From Jannaschia formosa (GTDB lineage: Bacteria > Pseudomonadota > Alphaproteobacteria > Rhodobacterales > Rhodobacteraceae): a stretch of 64,000 nucleotides of DNA. The notes beneath the pieces are model-generated. The model worked only from the letters and a program-made list of their open reading frames with translations, was not told where the DNA came from and ran no database searches. The stretch spans positions 186,001 to 250,000 of the forward strand of contig NZ_QPLJ01000001.1 of NCBI RefSeq assembly GCF_003340555.1, given 5' to 3'. Numbering within the stretch: the first letter of the stretch is position 1; each line of letters starts with the position of its first letter. A program made the translations under genes and the position numbers. Positions 49,121-58,454 of this stretch are shown in pieces.

Positions 49121-51650
49121 TCACGATCCGCCCCGGAACGACGATCAGCTTCTTCGGCGCCGCGCCGTCCAGCGCCTTCACCACCGCCGGGTCGGCCAGC
49201 GCCAGCGCCTCGATCTCGGTCTTGGGCGCGTCCTTCGCCACGGCGATCTCGGACCTCCGCTTGCCGTTGATCTGGATCGGCAGCGTCACGGTGTCGTCGA
49301 CCAGCAGCGCGGGATCGGCCACGGGCCAGGGCGCCTGCACGACGAAGCCCTCGCCGCCCAGCATCGCCCAGACTTCCTCGGCGAGATGCGGCACCATCGG
49401 CGCCATCAGCTGCGCGAGCGTCTTCATCGCCGCGCGCCGCGCCTCCGCCCCCGCATCCGAGCGGTGCAGCGCATTGGTGAACTCGTAGAGCTTTGCGACG
49501 GCCTTGTTGAAGGCGAAGCCCTCGATGCCCTGCGTGACCTCGTGGATCGCGCGCGCCGTCTGCTTCGCCAGCTCCGCGTCGGCCTCGTTCGCGGGGCGGT
49601 CCGCCCGCGCGATGTCAGTGGCGAGCCGGTGGACGCGGGCGAGGTGCCTCGCCACCGCTTCCGCCCCCTCGGGCGTCCATTCGAAGTCCCGTTCCGGCGG
49701 GGAATCGGAGATCACGAACCAGCGCGCCGTGTCGGCGCCGTATTGCGCGATGATGTCCATCGGATCGACGACGTTCTTCTTCGACTTGGACATCTTGATC
49801 GCGGGCACGATCTCGATCGGCGCGCCGGTGGCCTTCACGGTCCTCGTCGCCGTGTCGACCTCCTCGGGCAGATGATAGACCGTCCTGCCCTTCTCGTCCT
49901 TCGTCACATAGGCCGGATGGGTGACCATGCCCTGGGTGAAGAGCGCGTCGAACGGCTCCTCCGTGCCTTCGGGCAGATGGCCGGTGCGGACCATCGCGCG
50001 GGCGAAGAAGCGGCTGTAGAGCAAGTGAAGGATCGCATGCTCCACGCCTCCGATATACTGGTCGACATTCATCCAGTAGGCGGCGTCGTCCAGATTCGTC
50101 GGCGTCTCGGCATGGGGCGCGGTGAAGCGGGCGAAGTACCAGGACGAATCGACGAAGGTATCCATCGTGTCCGTCTCGCGCCTGGCGGGCTTGCCGCAGG
50201 ACGGGCAGGCCACGTCGCGCCAGGTCGGGTGCCGGTCGAGCGGGTTGCCCGGCACGTCGAAGCTCACGTCGTCGGGCAGGCGGACGGGCAGGTTCTCCTT
50301 CCTCTCCGGCACCACGCCGCAGGCGTCGCAATGCACCACCGGGATCGGGCAGCCCCAGTAGCGCTGGCGGGAGAGGCCCCAGTCGCGCAGGCGGTACTGC
50401 GTGCGGCCGCGGCCCAGCCCCTCGCGCTCGGCCCAGTCGATGGTGGCGTCGATCGCCTCCTGCCCGGTGGCGGTCTCGACGCCCGCGGGCTGGTCGATCC
50501 AGCGCACTTTCTCGGTCTTGGGCGGAACGAAGGCCTCGTCCGCGACGCGGGTGTCGTCGTCCATCGCCACGAAGGTGTCGATCACCGGCAGGTCGTACTT
50601 GCGCGCGAAGTCGAGGTCGCGCTGGTCATGCGCCGGGCAGCCGAAGATCGCCCCGGTGCCGTAATCCATAAGCACGAAATTCGCGACCCAGACGGGCAGC
50701 GTGCCGCCGAGCGGGTTGTCGACGGTCAGCCCGGTGTCGTAGCCGCGCTTCTCGGCCTTCTCCAGGGCCTCCTCGGTCGTGCCGCCCTTGCGGACATCGG
50801 TTGCGAAGGCAGCAAGGTCGGCGTCCTCGGCGGCCAGCGCCTTTGCCAGCGGATGCTCCGGCGCGATGGCGATGAAGGAGGCGCCGCGCAGCGTGTCGGG
50901 GCGGGTCGTGTAGACCTCGATCCCGTCGACCCCATGGGCGGGCGCCGACAGCGGGAAGGTCATCTCAAGCCCGCGCGAGCGGCCGATCCAGTTCTCCTGC
51001 ATCAGGCGCACCTTGTCGGGCCAGTCCTCCAGCCCCTCGAGCGACTCGAGCAGGTCCTCGGCCATGCTGCTGATCGCGAAGGCCCATTGCACCAGCTCGC
51101 GCCGCTCCACCTCCGCACCGGAGCGCCAGCCCCGCCCGTCGATCACCTGCTCGTTGGCGAGCACGGTCATGTCGACCGGATCCCAGTTCACGACCGCCGG
51201 CTTGCGATAGACCAGCCCCGCCTCCAGCATGTCGAGGAACAGGGCCTGCTGCTGGCCATAGTATTCGGGATCGCAGGTGGCGAATTCCCGGGACCAGTCG
51301 ATGCTGAGGCCCAGGGGCTTCATCTGCCCGCGCATCACGTCGATGTTCTGGTAGGTCCAGTCCTTCGGGTGGCCGCCCGAGGCCATCGCGGCGTTCTCGG
51401 CAGGCATCCCGAAGGCGTCCCAGCCCATCGGGTGGAGGACGCTGAACCCGCAGGACATCTTGTAGCGCGCGATGACGTCGCCCATCGTGTAGTTGCGCAC
51501 ATGGCCGATATGGATGCGCCCCGACGGATAGGGGAACATCTCCAGCACGTAATACTTGGGGCGATCGTCGCGGACCGCGCGGAACAGGTCGGCGGCGGTC
51601 CATTTCTCCTGCCACTTCGGTTCGGTGGCGGTGGCGTCGTAGCGGTCCAT
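49107..51650 (-). CDS. leuS: Leucyl-tRNA synthetase
   Basis: This 847-residue class I synthetase charges tRNA-Leu. The HIGH motif (HIGH) is at 47-50 and KMSKS begins at Lys619. The editing domain is inserted between them (about 220-420), with [12 protein letters not shown] as the editing site segment. The length matches the bacterial type. It is the first gene of leuS-lptE-holA. Confidence 0.98.
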   Translation of the reverse strand: MDRYDATATEPKWQEKWTAADLFRAVRDDRPKYYVLEMFPYPSGRIHIGHVRNYTMGDVIARYKMSCGFSVLHPMGWDAFGMPAENAAMASGGHPKDWTYQNIDVMRGQMKPLGLSIDWSREFATCDPEYYGQQQALFLDMLEAGLVYRKPAVVNWDPVDMTVLANEQVIDGRGWRSGAEVERRELVQWAFAISSMAEDLLESLEGLEDWPDKVRLMQENWIGRSRGLEMTFPLSAPAHGVDGIEVYTTRPDTLRGASFIAIAPEHPLAKALAAEDADLAAFATDVRKGGTTEEALEKAEKRGYDTGLTVDNPLGGTLPVWVANFVLMDYGTGAIFGCPAHDQRDLDFARKYDLPVIDTFVAMDDDTRVADEAFVPPKTEKVRWIDQPAGVETATGQEAIDATIDWAEREGLGRGRTQYRLRDWGLSRQRYWGCPIPVVHCDACGVVPERKENLPVRLPDDVSFDVPGNPLDRHPTWRDVACPSCGKPARRETDTMDTFVDSSWYFARFTAPHAETPTNLDDAAYWMNVDQYIGGVEHAILHLLYSRFFARAMVRTGHLPEGTEEPFDALFTQGMVTHPAYVTKDEKGRTVYHLPEEVDTATRTVKATGAPIEIVPAIKMSKSKKNVVDPMDIIAQYGADTARWFVISDSPPERDFEWTPEGAEAVARHLARVHRLATDIARADRPANEADAELAKQTARAIHEVTQGIEGFAFNKAVAKLYEFTNALHRSDAGAEARRAAMKTLAQLMAPMVPHLAEEVWAMLGGEGFVVQAPWPVADPALLVDDTVTLPIQINGKRRSEIAVAKDAPKTEIEALALADPAVVKALDGAAPKKLIVVPGRIVNVVV

Positions 51651-51708
51651 CGGGACTCCTCGGGCGGATGGCTGCGCCGCCTCGGGACCGGACGGCAGGA
51701 AGGGATTT

Positions 51709-52242
51709 CTACAGGCGGCTGTCCTGGATGCGGAGCTGGCGGGCGCGGGTCAGGATCGCGTCCTCGATGGCGCGCTGCGTCTCGCGCGGGGCGGTCCCGC
51801 TGCGGGTGCGCAGGGCGACGTTCAGCGACCGCGCGTCGAGCGCCGGGTCGCGCACGTAGACGGTCGCCTGATAGGCCTGCCCGCCGCCCGGAGGCGCGCC
51901 GTAGCCGAACTGGATGATGCCCGAGAACGGGTCCGCATTCTGCACAGGCATGAACGAGAGCACGTCGAGCGAGGCCGCCCAGAGATACTTGTTGACCTCG
52001 ATCGTGGTGTTCGCGTCGTCGGTGTTCTGGAACAGGTCGAAGAGCGACGAGGTGTTGGAGTTGCGGCGCGCGTCCCGGGCGATGGTGGCGGGGTTCGACT
52101 GGTTGGCGATGCGCTCCTCCGAGGTCTGGCCGAGAAACGTCCCCCCGCAGGAGGCCAGCAGCCCGACCGCCGCCAGGGCCACCGCCCCGCGGATCACGCA
52201 GCCTGTGCGCCGCTCGTCCCTCGCCCCGGTCTCGCCTGTCAT
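51709..52242 (-). CDS. DUF3576 lipoprotein
   Basis: This 177-residue protein has a lipobox LLASC placing the lipid-linked cysteine at residue 32. The mature part ([39 protein letters not shown], then [15 protein letters not shown]) fits DUF3576, found in alphaproteobacteria upstream of leuS. The function is unknown; an outer-membrane location is inferred. It is 58 bases before leuS and divergent from the porin gene. Confidence 0.9.
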   Translation of the reverse strand: MTGETGARDERRTGCVIRGAVALAAVGLLASCGGTFLGQTSEERIANQSNPATIARDARRNSNTSSLFDLFQNTDDANTTIEVNKYLWAASLDVLSFMPVQNADPFSGIIQFGYGAPPGGGQAYQATVYVRDPALDARSLNVALRTRSGTAPRETQRAIEDAILTRARQLRIQDSRL

Positions 52243-52541
52243 GTCGCCCTCGCGCCCGCGTATCTTCCGCGTTCTGCCTATCCCATGCCGGGCCAGGCTC
52301 ACAAGGCTTCCCCGGCCCACTTCGAAAGAGCCCGCGCGCGCCGGTCGGGGCCTGCTTTTGCGGCCTGCACCCGGTCGCTTCGGGGTCGGCGGCATCACTG
52401 TGGCAAGACTGCACCGGTGAGGGGGCGAAACCGGAAGCCGCTTCCGCACTTTCTTGAAGGCGCACGGTGATGGGTTCAAACCACCGACACGCCCAGCGCG
52501 ATTCACGTGATGGGGACGACTTCGAAACACGAGGGATCAAC
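52243..52541. other. Divergent control region of the porin and DUF3576 genes
   Basis: 299 bases between two start codons. A short hairpin (CGGAAG/CTTCCG, 52432-52437 with 52441-52446) and a TTGAA...TTCAA pair (52454 and 52474) lie about 70-110 bases before the porin. The long untranslated leader would suit post-transcriptional control of an outer-membrane protein. No firm -35/-10 pair was found. Confidence 0.4.
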
Positions 52542-53507
52542 ATGAAATCCATCCTCTTCGCCTCGACCGCTCTGGTTGCCTTCGCCGGCGCCGCTGCGGC
52601 GCAAGGCGTCACCCTGACGGGTAACGCCGAAATGGGTATCATCTCCGGCAACGGCGGCGTGGCTCCGACCGACGACAACGTCGAGTTCTTCACGGACATC
52701 GACGTCACTTTCACGATGGCGGGCGAAACCGACAACGGCCTGACCTTCGGTGCGTCCGTTGACCTGGACGAAGGCGGCGATGGCTCCGACGCCGTCGACA
52801 ACAACCGCGAAGACGGTGGCGCGACCATCTTCCTGTCGGGCAACTTCGGCACCATCACGATGGGTGACACCGACGGCGCCCTCGACTGGGCCCTGACCGA
52901 AGTCGCGTTCAACTCGGGCTCGATCAACGACGACGAGACCGAGCATGCCGGCTACAACGGCAATGGCGGCCTCGACGCGACCTACGACAACCAGGTTCTG
53001 CGCTACGATTACTCGTTCGGCGATTTCGGCGTGGCCCTGTCGGCCGAGATCGAAGATGACGATCCGCTGGTTCCCGGCGACGAGGATGGCGACGTGCTCG
53101 GCCTCGGCGTCAAGTACGGCCTCGACCTCGGCGGCAGCACCGTGAACTTCGGCCTGGGCTACCAGGAGAGCGACGACGCAGATGCGATCGGCTTCTCGGT
53201 CTCCGGTTCCTTCTCGGGCGTGTCCCTCGGCCTGTCGATGCTCAACCGCGACTCGGACATCGTCGGTCAGGACTATGACCACATCGGTGTCGGCGTGGGC
53301 TACACCACCGGCGCGATCTCGGTCTCGGCCAACTACGGCGAGTACGACTACGAGACCGGCGGCGTCGATCGCGACGGCTTCGGTCTGTCGGCCGGCTACG
53401 ACCTGGGTGGCGGTGCCATCGTCCAGCTCGGCTACGGCGACAGCAACTTCGACGGCGGTGTCGGCGATCGCGAGACCGTGTCCTTCGGCGTTCGCATGAA
53501 CTTCTGA
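52542..53507 (+). CDS. Rhodobacter-type outer-membrane porin
   Basis: This 321-residue protein has a signal peptide of about 20 residues (MKSILFASTALVAFAGAAAA). The mature part is an acidic beta-barrel with alternating patterns and the C-terminal aromatic FGVRMNF typical of porins. The family is the 16-strand Rhodobacter porin. Codons look less GC-biased than in neighbours, which fits high expression. A strong terminator follows. Confidence 0.94.
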   Translation: MKSILFASTALVAFAGAAAAQGVTLTGNAEMGIISGNGGVAPTDDNVEFFTDIDVTFTMAGETDNGLTFGASVDLDEGGDGSDAVDNNREDGGATIFLSGNFGTITMGDTDGALDWALTEVAFNSGSINDDETEHAGYNGNGGLDATYDNQVLRYDYSFGDFGVALSAEIEDDDPLVPGDEDGDVLGLGVKYGLDLGGSTVNFGLGYQESDDADAIGFSVSGSFSGVSLGLSMLNRDSDIVGQDYDHIGVGVGYTTGAISVSANYGEYDYETGGVDRDGFGLSAGYDLGGGAIVQLGYGDSNFDGGVGDRETVSFGVRMNF

Positions 53508-53529
53508 TCCACCCGGATCACGTTCTCGG

Positions 53530-53556
53530 AAGGGCGGGCCTTGTGCCCGCCCTTTT
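53530..53556 (+). terminator. Intrinsic terminator of the porin gene
   Basis: A 10-bp stem (53530-53539 with 53545-53554) with a five-base loop ends in TTTT, 23 bases after the porin stop. Confidence 0.85.
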
Positions 53557-53596
53557 CGTGTCCGACATAGGGGGCCCGCCTGCAGCCGGAGGCCCC

Positions 53597-54253
53597 ATGT
53601 CCCTCGCCGCCATCCAGTCCCGCATCGACGCCGCCTGCGCCGCCGCCGACCGTTCGCCGGCCGAAGTGACGCTGATCGCCGTCTCCAAGGTCCAGCCCGC
53701 GGACCGGGTCGAGGCCGTGCTGGCCGCCGGGCACCGCATCTTCGGCGAGAATCGCGTGCAGGAGGCGCAGGGCAAGTGGCCCGCCTGGCAGGAGGCCTTT
53801 TCCGGGGTGGAGCTGCACCTGCTCGGCCCGCTCCAGTCCAACAAGGTCCGCCCGGCGGTGGAGCTGTTCCACGCGATCCACTCCGTCGACCGGCCGAAGC
53901 TCGCCCGCCGGATCGCCGATATCGGGCAGGAGGTCGGGCGCGTCCCCGACCTGTTCCTCCAGGTCAATACCGGGGAGGAGCCGCAGAAGGCCGGCGTCCC
54001 CCCCTCCGAGATCGACGGCTTCGTCCGGGACGTTCGGGCGATGGACCTGCCCGTGGCGGGGCTGATGTGCATCCCCCCTGCCGACGAGGATCCGGCGCCG
54101 CATTTCGACCTGCTGGCGGAACTCGCCGCACGCAACGGCCTGCCCGGCCTGTCGATGGGCATGAGCGCCGATTTCGAAACCGCCATCGCCCGCGGCGCGA
54201 CCCATATCCGCGTCGGCTCCGCGATCTTCGGCCCGCGGGATACGGATCACTGA
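53597..54253 (+). CDS. YggS-family pyridoxal phosphate homeostasis protein
   Basis: This 218-residue PLP-binding protein has the fold type III barrel with Lys31 (IAVSKVQPA) as the PLP lysine. It shows the FGENRVQEA, LHLLGPLQSNKVR and VGSAIFGPR motifs. It keeps free PLP low. The start at MSLAAIQSRI is preferred over an ATG 54 bases upstream. It lies just behind the porin terminator. Confidence 0.95.
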   Translation: MSLAAIQSRIDAACAAADRSPAEVTLIAVSKVQPADRVEAVLAAGHRIFGENRVQEAQGKWPAWQEAFSGVELHLLGPLQSNKVRPAVELFHAIHSVDRPKLARRIADIGQEVGRVPDLFLQVNTGEEPQKAGVPPSEIDGFVRDVRAMDLPVAGLMCIPPADEDPAPHFDLLAELAARNGLPGLSMGMSADFETAIARGATHIRVGSAIFGPRDTDH

Positions 54254-54260
54254 CCGCCCG

Positions 54261-54761
54261 CTACCGGTCGGGAATCACCACGCGCGTCCCGTAGCCGATC
54301 CGCCGCGCGATCCAGCGCAGGTCCTGCGCCGCGAAGGCGACGCAGCCTTCGGTCGGGAAGCCCGGCCGCCGCCAGCGATGCAGGAAGATCGCCGAGCCGC
54401 GCCCGGTCTCGGCCCGGGGCCAGTTCCAGTCCGTCAGGATCACGAGGTCGTAGAGCGGGTCCGCCCGCGCCAGCCGCTCGGCCGACGCCGGGAAGGGCGC
54501 GCGCACCATCAGGTTGTAGTCCTCGTGCCGGGGGTCGTCGCACCAGAGGTCGCGCGGCCGGATCGGCACCGCCCAGTCCGCCGGCCGCGCCAGCCGGTCC
54601 GGCCGCCAGAACAGGCCGGCGATCCGGTGCACGCCTGCGGGCGTGGCCCCGTCCCCCTCGCGCTTGTCGCGCCGCACGCCGCCGCGCCCGATCGTGCAGG
54701 GGAACAGGCGCCCCCGGAAGCGCGCGCCCACCGGCGTCACAACGATGTCCTCGGGTCTCAC
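54261..54761 (-). CDS. L,D-transpeptidase family (YkuD) protein
   Basis: The product has 166 residues from a GTG at 54761 behind AAGGAGGGG. The catalytic pattern His128 (FLHRW) and Cys140 (PTEGCVAF) matches YkuD-type enzymes that form 3-3 peptidoglycan links or anchor lipoproteins. No signal peptide is visible at the GTG; a longer frame to 54851 does not provide one either. Export is therefore unclear. It is tandem to ribA, separated by a hairpin repeat. Confidence 0.85.
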   Translation of the reverse strand: MRPEDIVVTPVGARFRGRLFPCTIGRGGVRRDKREGDGATPAGVHRIAGLFWRPDRLARPADWAVPIRPRDLWCDDPRHEDYNLMVRAPFPASAERLARADPLYDLVILTDWNWPRAETGRGSAIFLHRWRRPGFPTEGCVAFAAQDLRWIARRIGYGTRVVIPDR

Positions 54762-54781
54762 CGCCCCTCCTTCCTGTGGCC

Positions 54782-54839
54782 GCAAATACTCCCGCCGGAG
54801 GCAGCGGCGGGCGGGGGCTCGATGCCCCTGCCCGCCGCT
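54782..54839 (+). repeat. Dispersed intergenic hairpin repeat, copy 4
   Basis: The core AAATACTCCCGCCGGAGGC is at 54784-54802. A 10-bp stem (54803-54812 with 54830-54839) and an inner stem follow. It lies nine bases past the ribA stop on the minus strand, so it may terminate ribA. This copy and the one at 47534 differ at only two of 19 core positions. Confidence 0.6.
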
Positions 54840-54847
54840 TCCCCCCG

Positions 54848-55885
54848 TCACTCCAGATGGCCGGACTTGGCCCGCTTCACGTCCAGATAGCCCGCGTTCT
54901 CGGGGCCGCGCCCGACATGCAGCGGCACCCGCTCCACCACCTCGACCCCCTGCCCGGTCATCATCGCGATCTTGCGGGGATTGTTCGTCATAAGCCGGAT
55001 GCGCCCGATCCCCATCCGGCGCAGCAGCCCGGCGCCGAGGCGGAAGTCGCGCTCGTCATCCTCGAAGCCGAGCCGGTGGTTCGCCTCGACCGTGTCGAAG
55101 CCCTGGTCCTGCAGGTCGTAGGCCCGCATCTTGTTGGCCAGTCCGATCCCCCGCCCCTCCTGGTTGAGATAGAGCAGCACACCCGACCCCGCCCCCATCG
55201 CGTCGAGCGCGCCGTGCAGCTGCGGCCCGCAATCGCATTTGAGCGAGCCCAGCACGTCGCCGGTGAAGCAGGCCGAATGCAGCCGCACCAGCACCGGCGC
55301 GGCACGGTCGACCTGGCCGATCTCGACGGCGTAATGTTCCTCCCCGCCCGCGCCCTCGCGGAAGACGTGCAGCCGGCCTGCCCCGGCCAGCATCGGCAGA
55401 CGGGCTGTGGCGACCCCCTGCGGCGCGCTCGCCTCGTCGGGCAGCATCGCGGGCAGGCGGGTCAGGCCCTCGGGCGGCGCCGCCTCGACTCCGATGACGG
55501 CTGGCAGGACCTGCGCCGCCTTGGCCAGCGCGATCCCGGTCCGCCAGGCCGTGGCGTCGCCACCACGCAGCGTCTCGAGCGGTCCCTTCATCGGCACGCG
55601 CAGGTCGAAGGCCGGATCGGCCAGCGCGCGGAGCCAGGTCAGGTCCGCCCCTTCGGGCACGCGCACGCGGGCGATGTCGCCGTCATAGGCGCGCGCCTTC
55701 AGCGTCGCCGCGCGCCGCCCGGTCAGCGCAATGACCAGCGGTCCAAGCGCGCGCAGGGCGGCCAGACGCTCCGCCCCCAGCGTCTCGGCGGCGGCCAGCA
55801 CCAGCGGGCCGACCGCGACCGGCAGCCCGAGCCGCAGGTCGGTGCGCGCGCGGGCGGCGAGTTCAGTGGCGGTCGGGCCCAGCAT
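54848..55885 (-). CDS. ribA: GTP cyclohydrolase II with a degenerate RibB-like N-terminus
   Basis: This 345-residue enzyme opens GTP in the first riboflavin step. The C-terminal domain (about 163-345) has the zinc cysteines 206, 217 and 219 (CFTGDVLGSLKCDC) and the EGRGIGLANKMRAY active-site segment. The N-terminal 160 residues look like a shortened DHBP synthase (RibB) domain: GLPVAVGPLVLAAAETLG aligns with the GRPVVVxD...DLVLAA region, but the acidic metal-binding loop is missing. So the RibB activity is likely lost and RibB must be encoded elsewhere. A GGAGA ribosome site supports the start. Confidence 0.9.
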   Translation of the reverse strand: MLGPTATELAARARTDLRLGLPVAVGPLVLAAAETLGAERLAALRALGPLVIALTGRRAATLKARAYDGDIARVRVPEGADLTWLRALADPAFDLRVPMKGPLETLRGGDATAWRTGIALAKAAQVLPAVIGVEAAPPEGLTRLPAMLPDEASAPQGVATARLPMLAGAGRLHVFREGAGGEEHYAVEIGQVDRAAPVLVRLHSACFTGDVLGSLKCDCGPQLHGALDAMGAGSGVLLYLNQEGRGIGLANKMRAYDLQDQGFDTVEANHRLGFEDDERDFRLGAGLLRRMGIGRIRLMTNNPRKIAMMTGQGVEVVERVPLHVGRGPENAGYLDVKRAKSGHLE

Positions 55886-56071
55886 GGCGTCTCCGGCAGG
55901 ATCGGGTCTGAAACATTGCGGCAGGCTCCCGGCCCGTCCGGGCCTGCTTATGAAACAATTCGGCCCTTGGCGACACGTCGCCGTGAAGCGCCCGTGAGAA
56001 GCGCCGCAACGCGCTTGGCGACGGCCTCTCGTTGGGTCACCAATGCCGCAAGACATGCCCGGAGACCAAAG

Positions 56072-56758
56072 ATGGCCAACCTCAAGAAGATCCTGCTGGT
56101 GGACGACGACGACGACCTGCGCGACGCGCTGGCCGAGCAACTGGTGATGACCGAGGATTTCGACGTCTTCGAAGCCGATTCGGGCGCCACCGCCATGTCC
56201 CGGTCGAAGGAGCAGATCTACGACCTGATCGTGCTCGACGTCGGCCTTCCCGACACCGACGGGCGAGAGCTCTGCCGCCTGATGCGCAAGTCGGGCGTCA
56301 AGTGCCCGATCGTCATGCTGACCGGCCACGACACCGATGCGGACACGATCCTCGGGCTCGATGCCGGGGCGAACGACTACATCTCCAAGCCCTTCAAGTT
56401 CCCCGTCCTTCTGGCCCGCATCCGCGCGCAGCTGCGCCAGCACGAGCAGTCCGAGGACGCCGTCTTCCAGCTCGGGCCCTACACGTTCAAGCCCTCGATG
56501 AAGACGCTCCTGACCGAGGACGAGAAGAAGATCCGCCTGACCGAGAAGGAGACGAACATCCTCAAGTTCCTCTACCGCGCCGGCGACGGCACGGTGGCCC
56601 GCGACGTGCTGCTGCACGAGGTCTGGGGCTATAACGCGGGCGTGACGACCCATACGCTTGAGACCCATATCTACCGCCTGCGCCAGAAGATCGAGCCGGA
56701 CCCCTCGAATGCGCGCCTTCTTGTGACGGAAAGTGGCGGCTATCGCCTCATGGCGTGA
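56072..56758 (+). CDS. OmpR-family response regulator
   Basis: The product has 228 residues. The receiver domain (5-120) has Asp11-13, the phosphoacceptor Asp56 (IVLDVGLPDTDG) and Lys106 (YISKPF). The C-terminal winged helix (about 132-228) has LTEKETNILKFLYRAGDGTVARDVLLHEVWGY. No histidine kinase is adjacent, so it is an orphan here. It closely resembles the conserved Rhodobacteraceae regulator whose 3' UTR gives the SorX sRNA in R. sphaeroides, and the downstream layout supports that. Confidence 0.93.
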   Translation: MANLKKILLVDDDDDLRDALAEQLVMTEDFDVFEADSGATAMSRSKEQIYDLIVLDVGLPDTDGRELCRLMRKSGVKCPIVMLTGHDTDADTILGLDAGANDYISKPFKFPVLLARIRAQLRQHEQSEDAVFQLGPYTFKPSMKTLLTEDEKKIRLTEKETNILKFLYRAGDGTVARDVLLHEVWGYNAGVTTHTLETHIYRLRQKIEPDPSNARLLVTESGGYRLMA

Positions 56759-56804
56759 CGGTCCGGCCACAAGCGGCCGCACATTCCCGCCTACGACCAA
56801 TTGA

Positions 56805-56920
56805 CGTTAGCGGAACCGGTGCGGCTGGGTTTAAGTTGATCTCATACCGTGGCGCCTGCGGTCTATCGGGCGCAACCTCCCTGTTGGACTCGGCCGGACT
56901 TCGTGTCCGGCCTTTTTTTT
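56805..56920 (+). ncRNA. sorX: Probable 3'-UTR-derived small RNA, SorX-like
   Basis: Between the regulator stop (56758) and a terminator ending at 56920 is a 162-base 3' UTR with a pairing GCGCC/GGCGC arm (56854-56876 region), a CCTCCCTG stretch that could pair with ribosome sites, and the terminator hairpin. In R. sphaeroides the sRNA SorX is cut from the 3' UTR of an OmpR-type regulator mRNA and lowers a polyamine transporter. Location and layout fit. The 5' end given is approximate and based on the published length; identity to SorX was not checked. Confidence 0.5.
56892..56920 (+). terminator. Strong terminator of the response-regulator transcript and its sRNA
   Basis: An 8-bp GC stem (56892-56899 with 56905-56912) with a five-base loop is followed by eight T residues, the strongest terminator in the window. 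It ends the regulator mRNA 160 bases after its stop. Confidence 0.9.
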
Positions 56921-57010
56921 CGTGCGGGCCGAGGCGTCCGTTGATGAGGGTGCGGAAGAACCCGACCCGGAACTTGCGTCGTCGACCGCTCGAACGGCGG
57001 AGGCCGCGAG

Positions 57011-58237
57011 TCACTTCCCGTTCCCGCGCCGCGCCAACCGGAAGATCGCGGGCGAGGTCCGCAGCAGCGCGACGAAGGGCCCGCGCCCCTCTCGCGGGAC
57101 GGCGGCGCGGCGGGCGATCTGGACCAGCGTGATCGCCGCCATCGCGCCGTGGACCGCGCTCGTATAGGCGAAGAGCGCCGCGGGCCCGAAGCCCTGCACA
57201 AGCGCCGAGGCGGTCAGCGGGCCGACGATGGCGCCGACCGAGAACCAGAAGATCAGCGCCGCCGAGATCGCGACATAGTCCCCCTCCGGCCCGGCGCGGT
57301 CGTTGGCCTGCGCCGCCGCCAGCGAATAGAGCGGCATCGCGAAGGCCCCGAAGGCCAGCGCGCCGACATAGATCGCGACCGGCGCCGCGGCGGCGTTCAG
57401 GAACAGCCCGGCTGCGACTGCGCCCAACGTCGCGCCGAACAAGGTCCAGCGCCGGTCCAGACGGTCCGAGAGGGCGCCGAGCGGCCATTGCAGCAGCACG
57501 CCGCCCAGGATGCCCGCGTTCATGAACAGCGCCACCTGCGCCGTGTCGAAGCCGATCTCCTGCGCGTAGAGCGGGCCGATCAGCCGGAAGGCGCTGGTCG
57601 TGAGCCCGATGCTGAGCGCGGCCAGCACCGCCACGGGCGAGAGGCGCCAAAGCTCCCCGGGCCGGAAACGGGGCGATTTCGGCGGCTCGGGCCGCGACGT
57701 GTCGGTCAGCGCGACGGGCAGCAGCGACAGCGCGAAGAGGATGGCGGTGACCGCGAAGATCTCGAATCCGGCCACGCCGAAGACCGGCAGCAGGAACTGG
57801 CCGCCCGTCACCGAGGTGAGGTCGACGAGGCGGTAGAGCGACAGCACCCGCCCCCGCTCTGACGGATGGGCGGACTGGTTGAGCCAGGACTCGATGACCA
57901 TGAACAGGCCCGAAAAGCAGAACCCCATGGCCGCCCGCACGAGGCCCCAGACCCAGGGGTCCACCGCCAGCACCAGCACCAGCGTTCCCGCCCCCGCGAT
58001 GGAGGCGAGGGCGGCGAAGACGCGGACATGGCCGACCGCGCGGATCATCCGCGCAGTGACGAAGCAGGCGGCAAGGAAGCCGACGAAGTAGCTTGCGCCG
58101 AGCAGGCCGATCGTGACCGGCGCGAAGCCCTCGGCGGTGGCGCGCAGCGCGACCAGCGTCCCCTGCAACCCGTTCCCGGCCAGCAGCATCGCCGCCGCAA
58201 GGAGCAGCGGGACGAGGGCGCGAAGGTTCGTGGTCAC
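57011..58237 (-). CDS. MFS transporter, YcaD-like
   Basis: This 408-residue membrane protein has 12 predicted helices. A GTG at 58237 (VTTNLRALVPLLLAAAML) is chosen since the longer frame to 58471 has a non-membrane leader. FMVIESWLNQSAHPSERGRVLSLYRLVD and GALSDRLDRR are MFS loops; the ESWLN segment fits YcaD-like carriers. The substrate is unknown. It is divergent from the DUF2461 gene. Confidence 0.9.
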   Translation of the reverse strand: MTTNLRALVPLLLAAAMLLAGNGLQGTLVALRATAEGFAPVTIGLLGASYFVGFLAACFVTARMIRAVGHVRVFAALASIAGAGTLVLVLAVDPWVWGLVRAAMGFCFSGLFMVIESWLNQSAHPSERGRVLSLYRLVDLTSVTGGQFLLPVFGVAGFEIFAVTAILFALSLLPVALTDTSRPEPPKSPRFRPGELWRLSPVAVLAALSIGLTTSAFRLIGPLYAQEIGFDTAQVALFMNAGILGGVLLQWPLGALSDRLDRRWTLFGATLGAVAAGLFLNAAAAPVAIYVGALAFGAFAMPLYSLAAAQANDRAGPEGDYVAISAALIFWFSVGAIVGPLTASALVQGFGPAALFAYTSAVHGAMAAITLVQIARRAAVPREGRGPFVALLRTSPAIFRLARRGNGK

Positions 58238-58454
58238 GGGGCAGGCTCCGGCAAGGCTGGGACGTCGGGCGACGGGATCGACCCACGCGGGCCCTTGGAG
58301 ACCCGGCCACCTCGGGACCTTCGCGGGGCGATCCGGGTCGATGATGCCGTCCGACGCTTCGGGGGCGACCCTCTCTCGCGCCCCGGCACATCGCAAGCTT
58401 GATTTGCCGGGCCGGGTCGTCACAGTCCCCGAGGGGGCGGCGCGAGGGGATGCG

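Noticed and set aside
52474-52486. TTCAAACCACC resembling a tRNA T-loop
   Set aside because: No acceptor, D or anticodon stem can be built around it.
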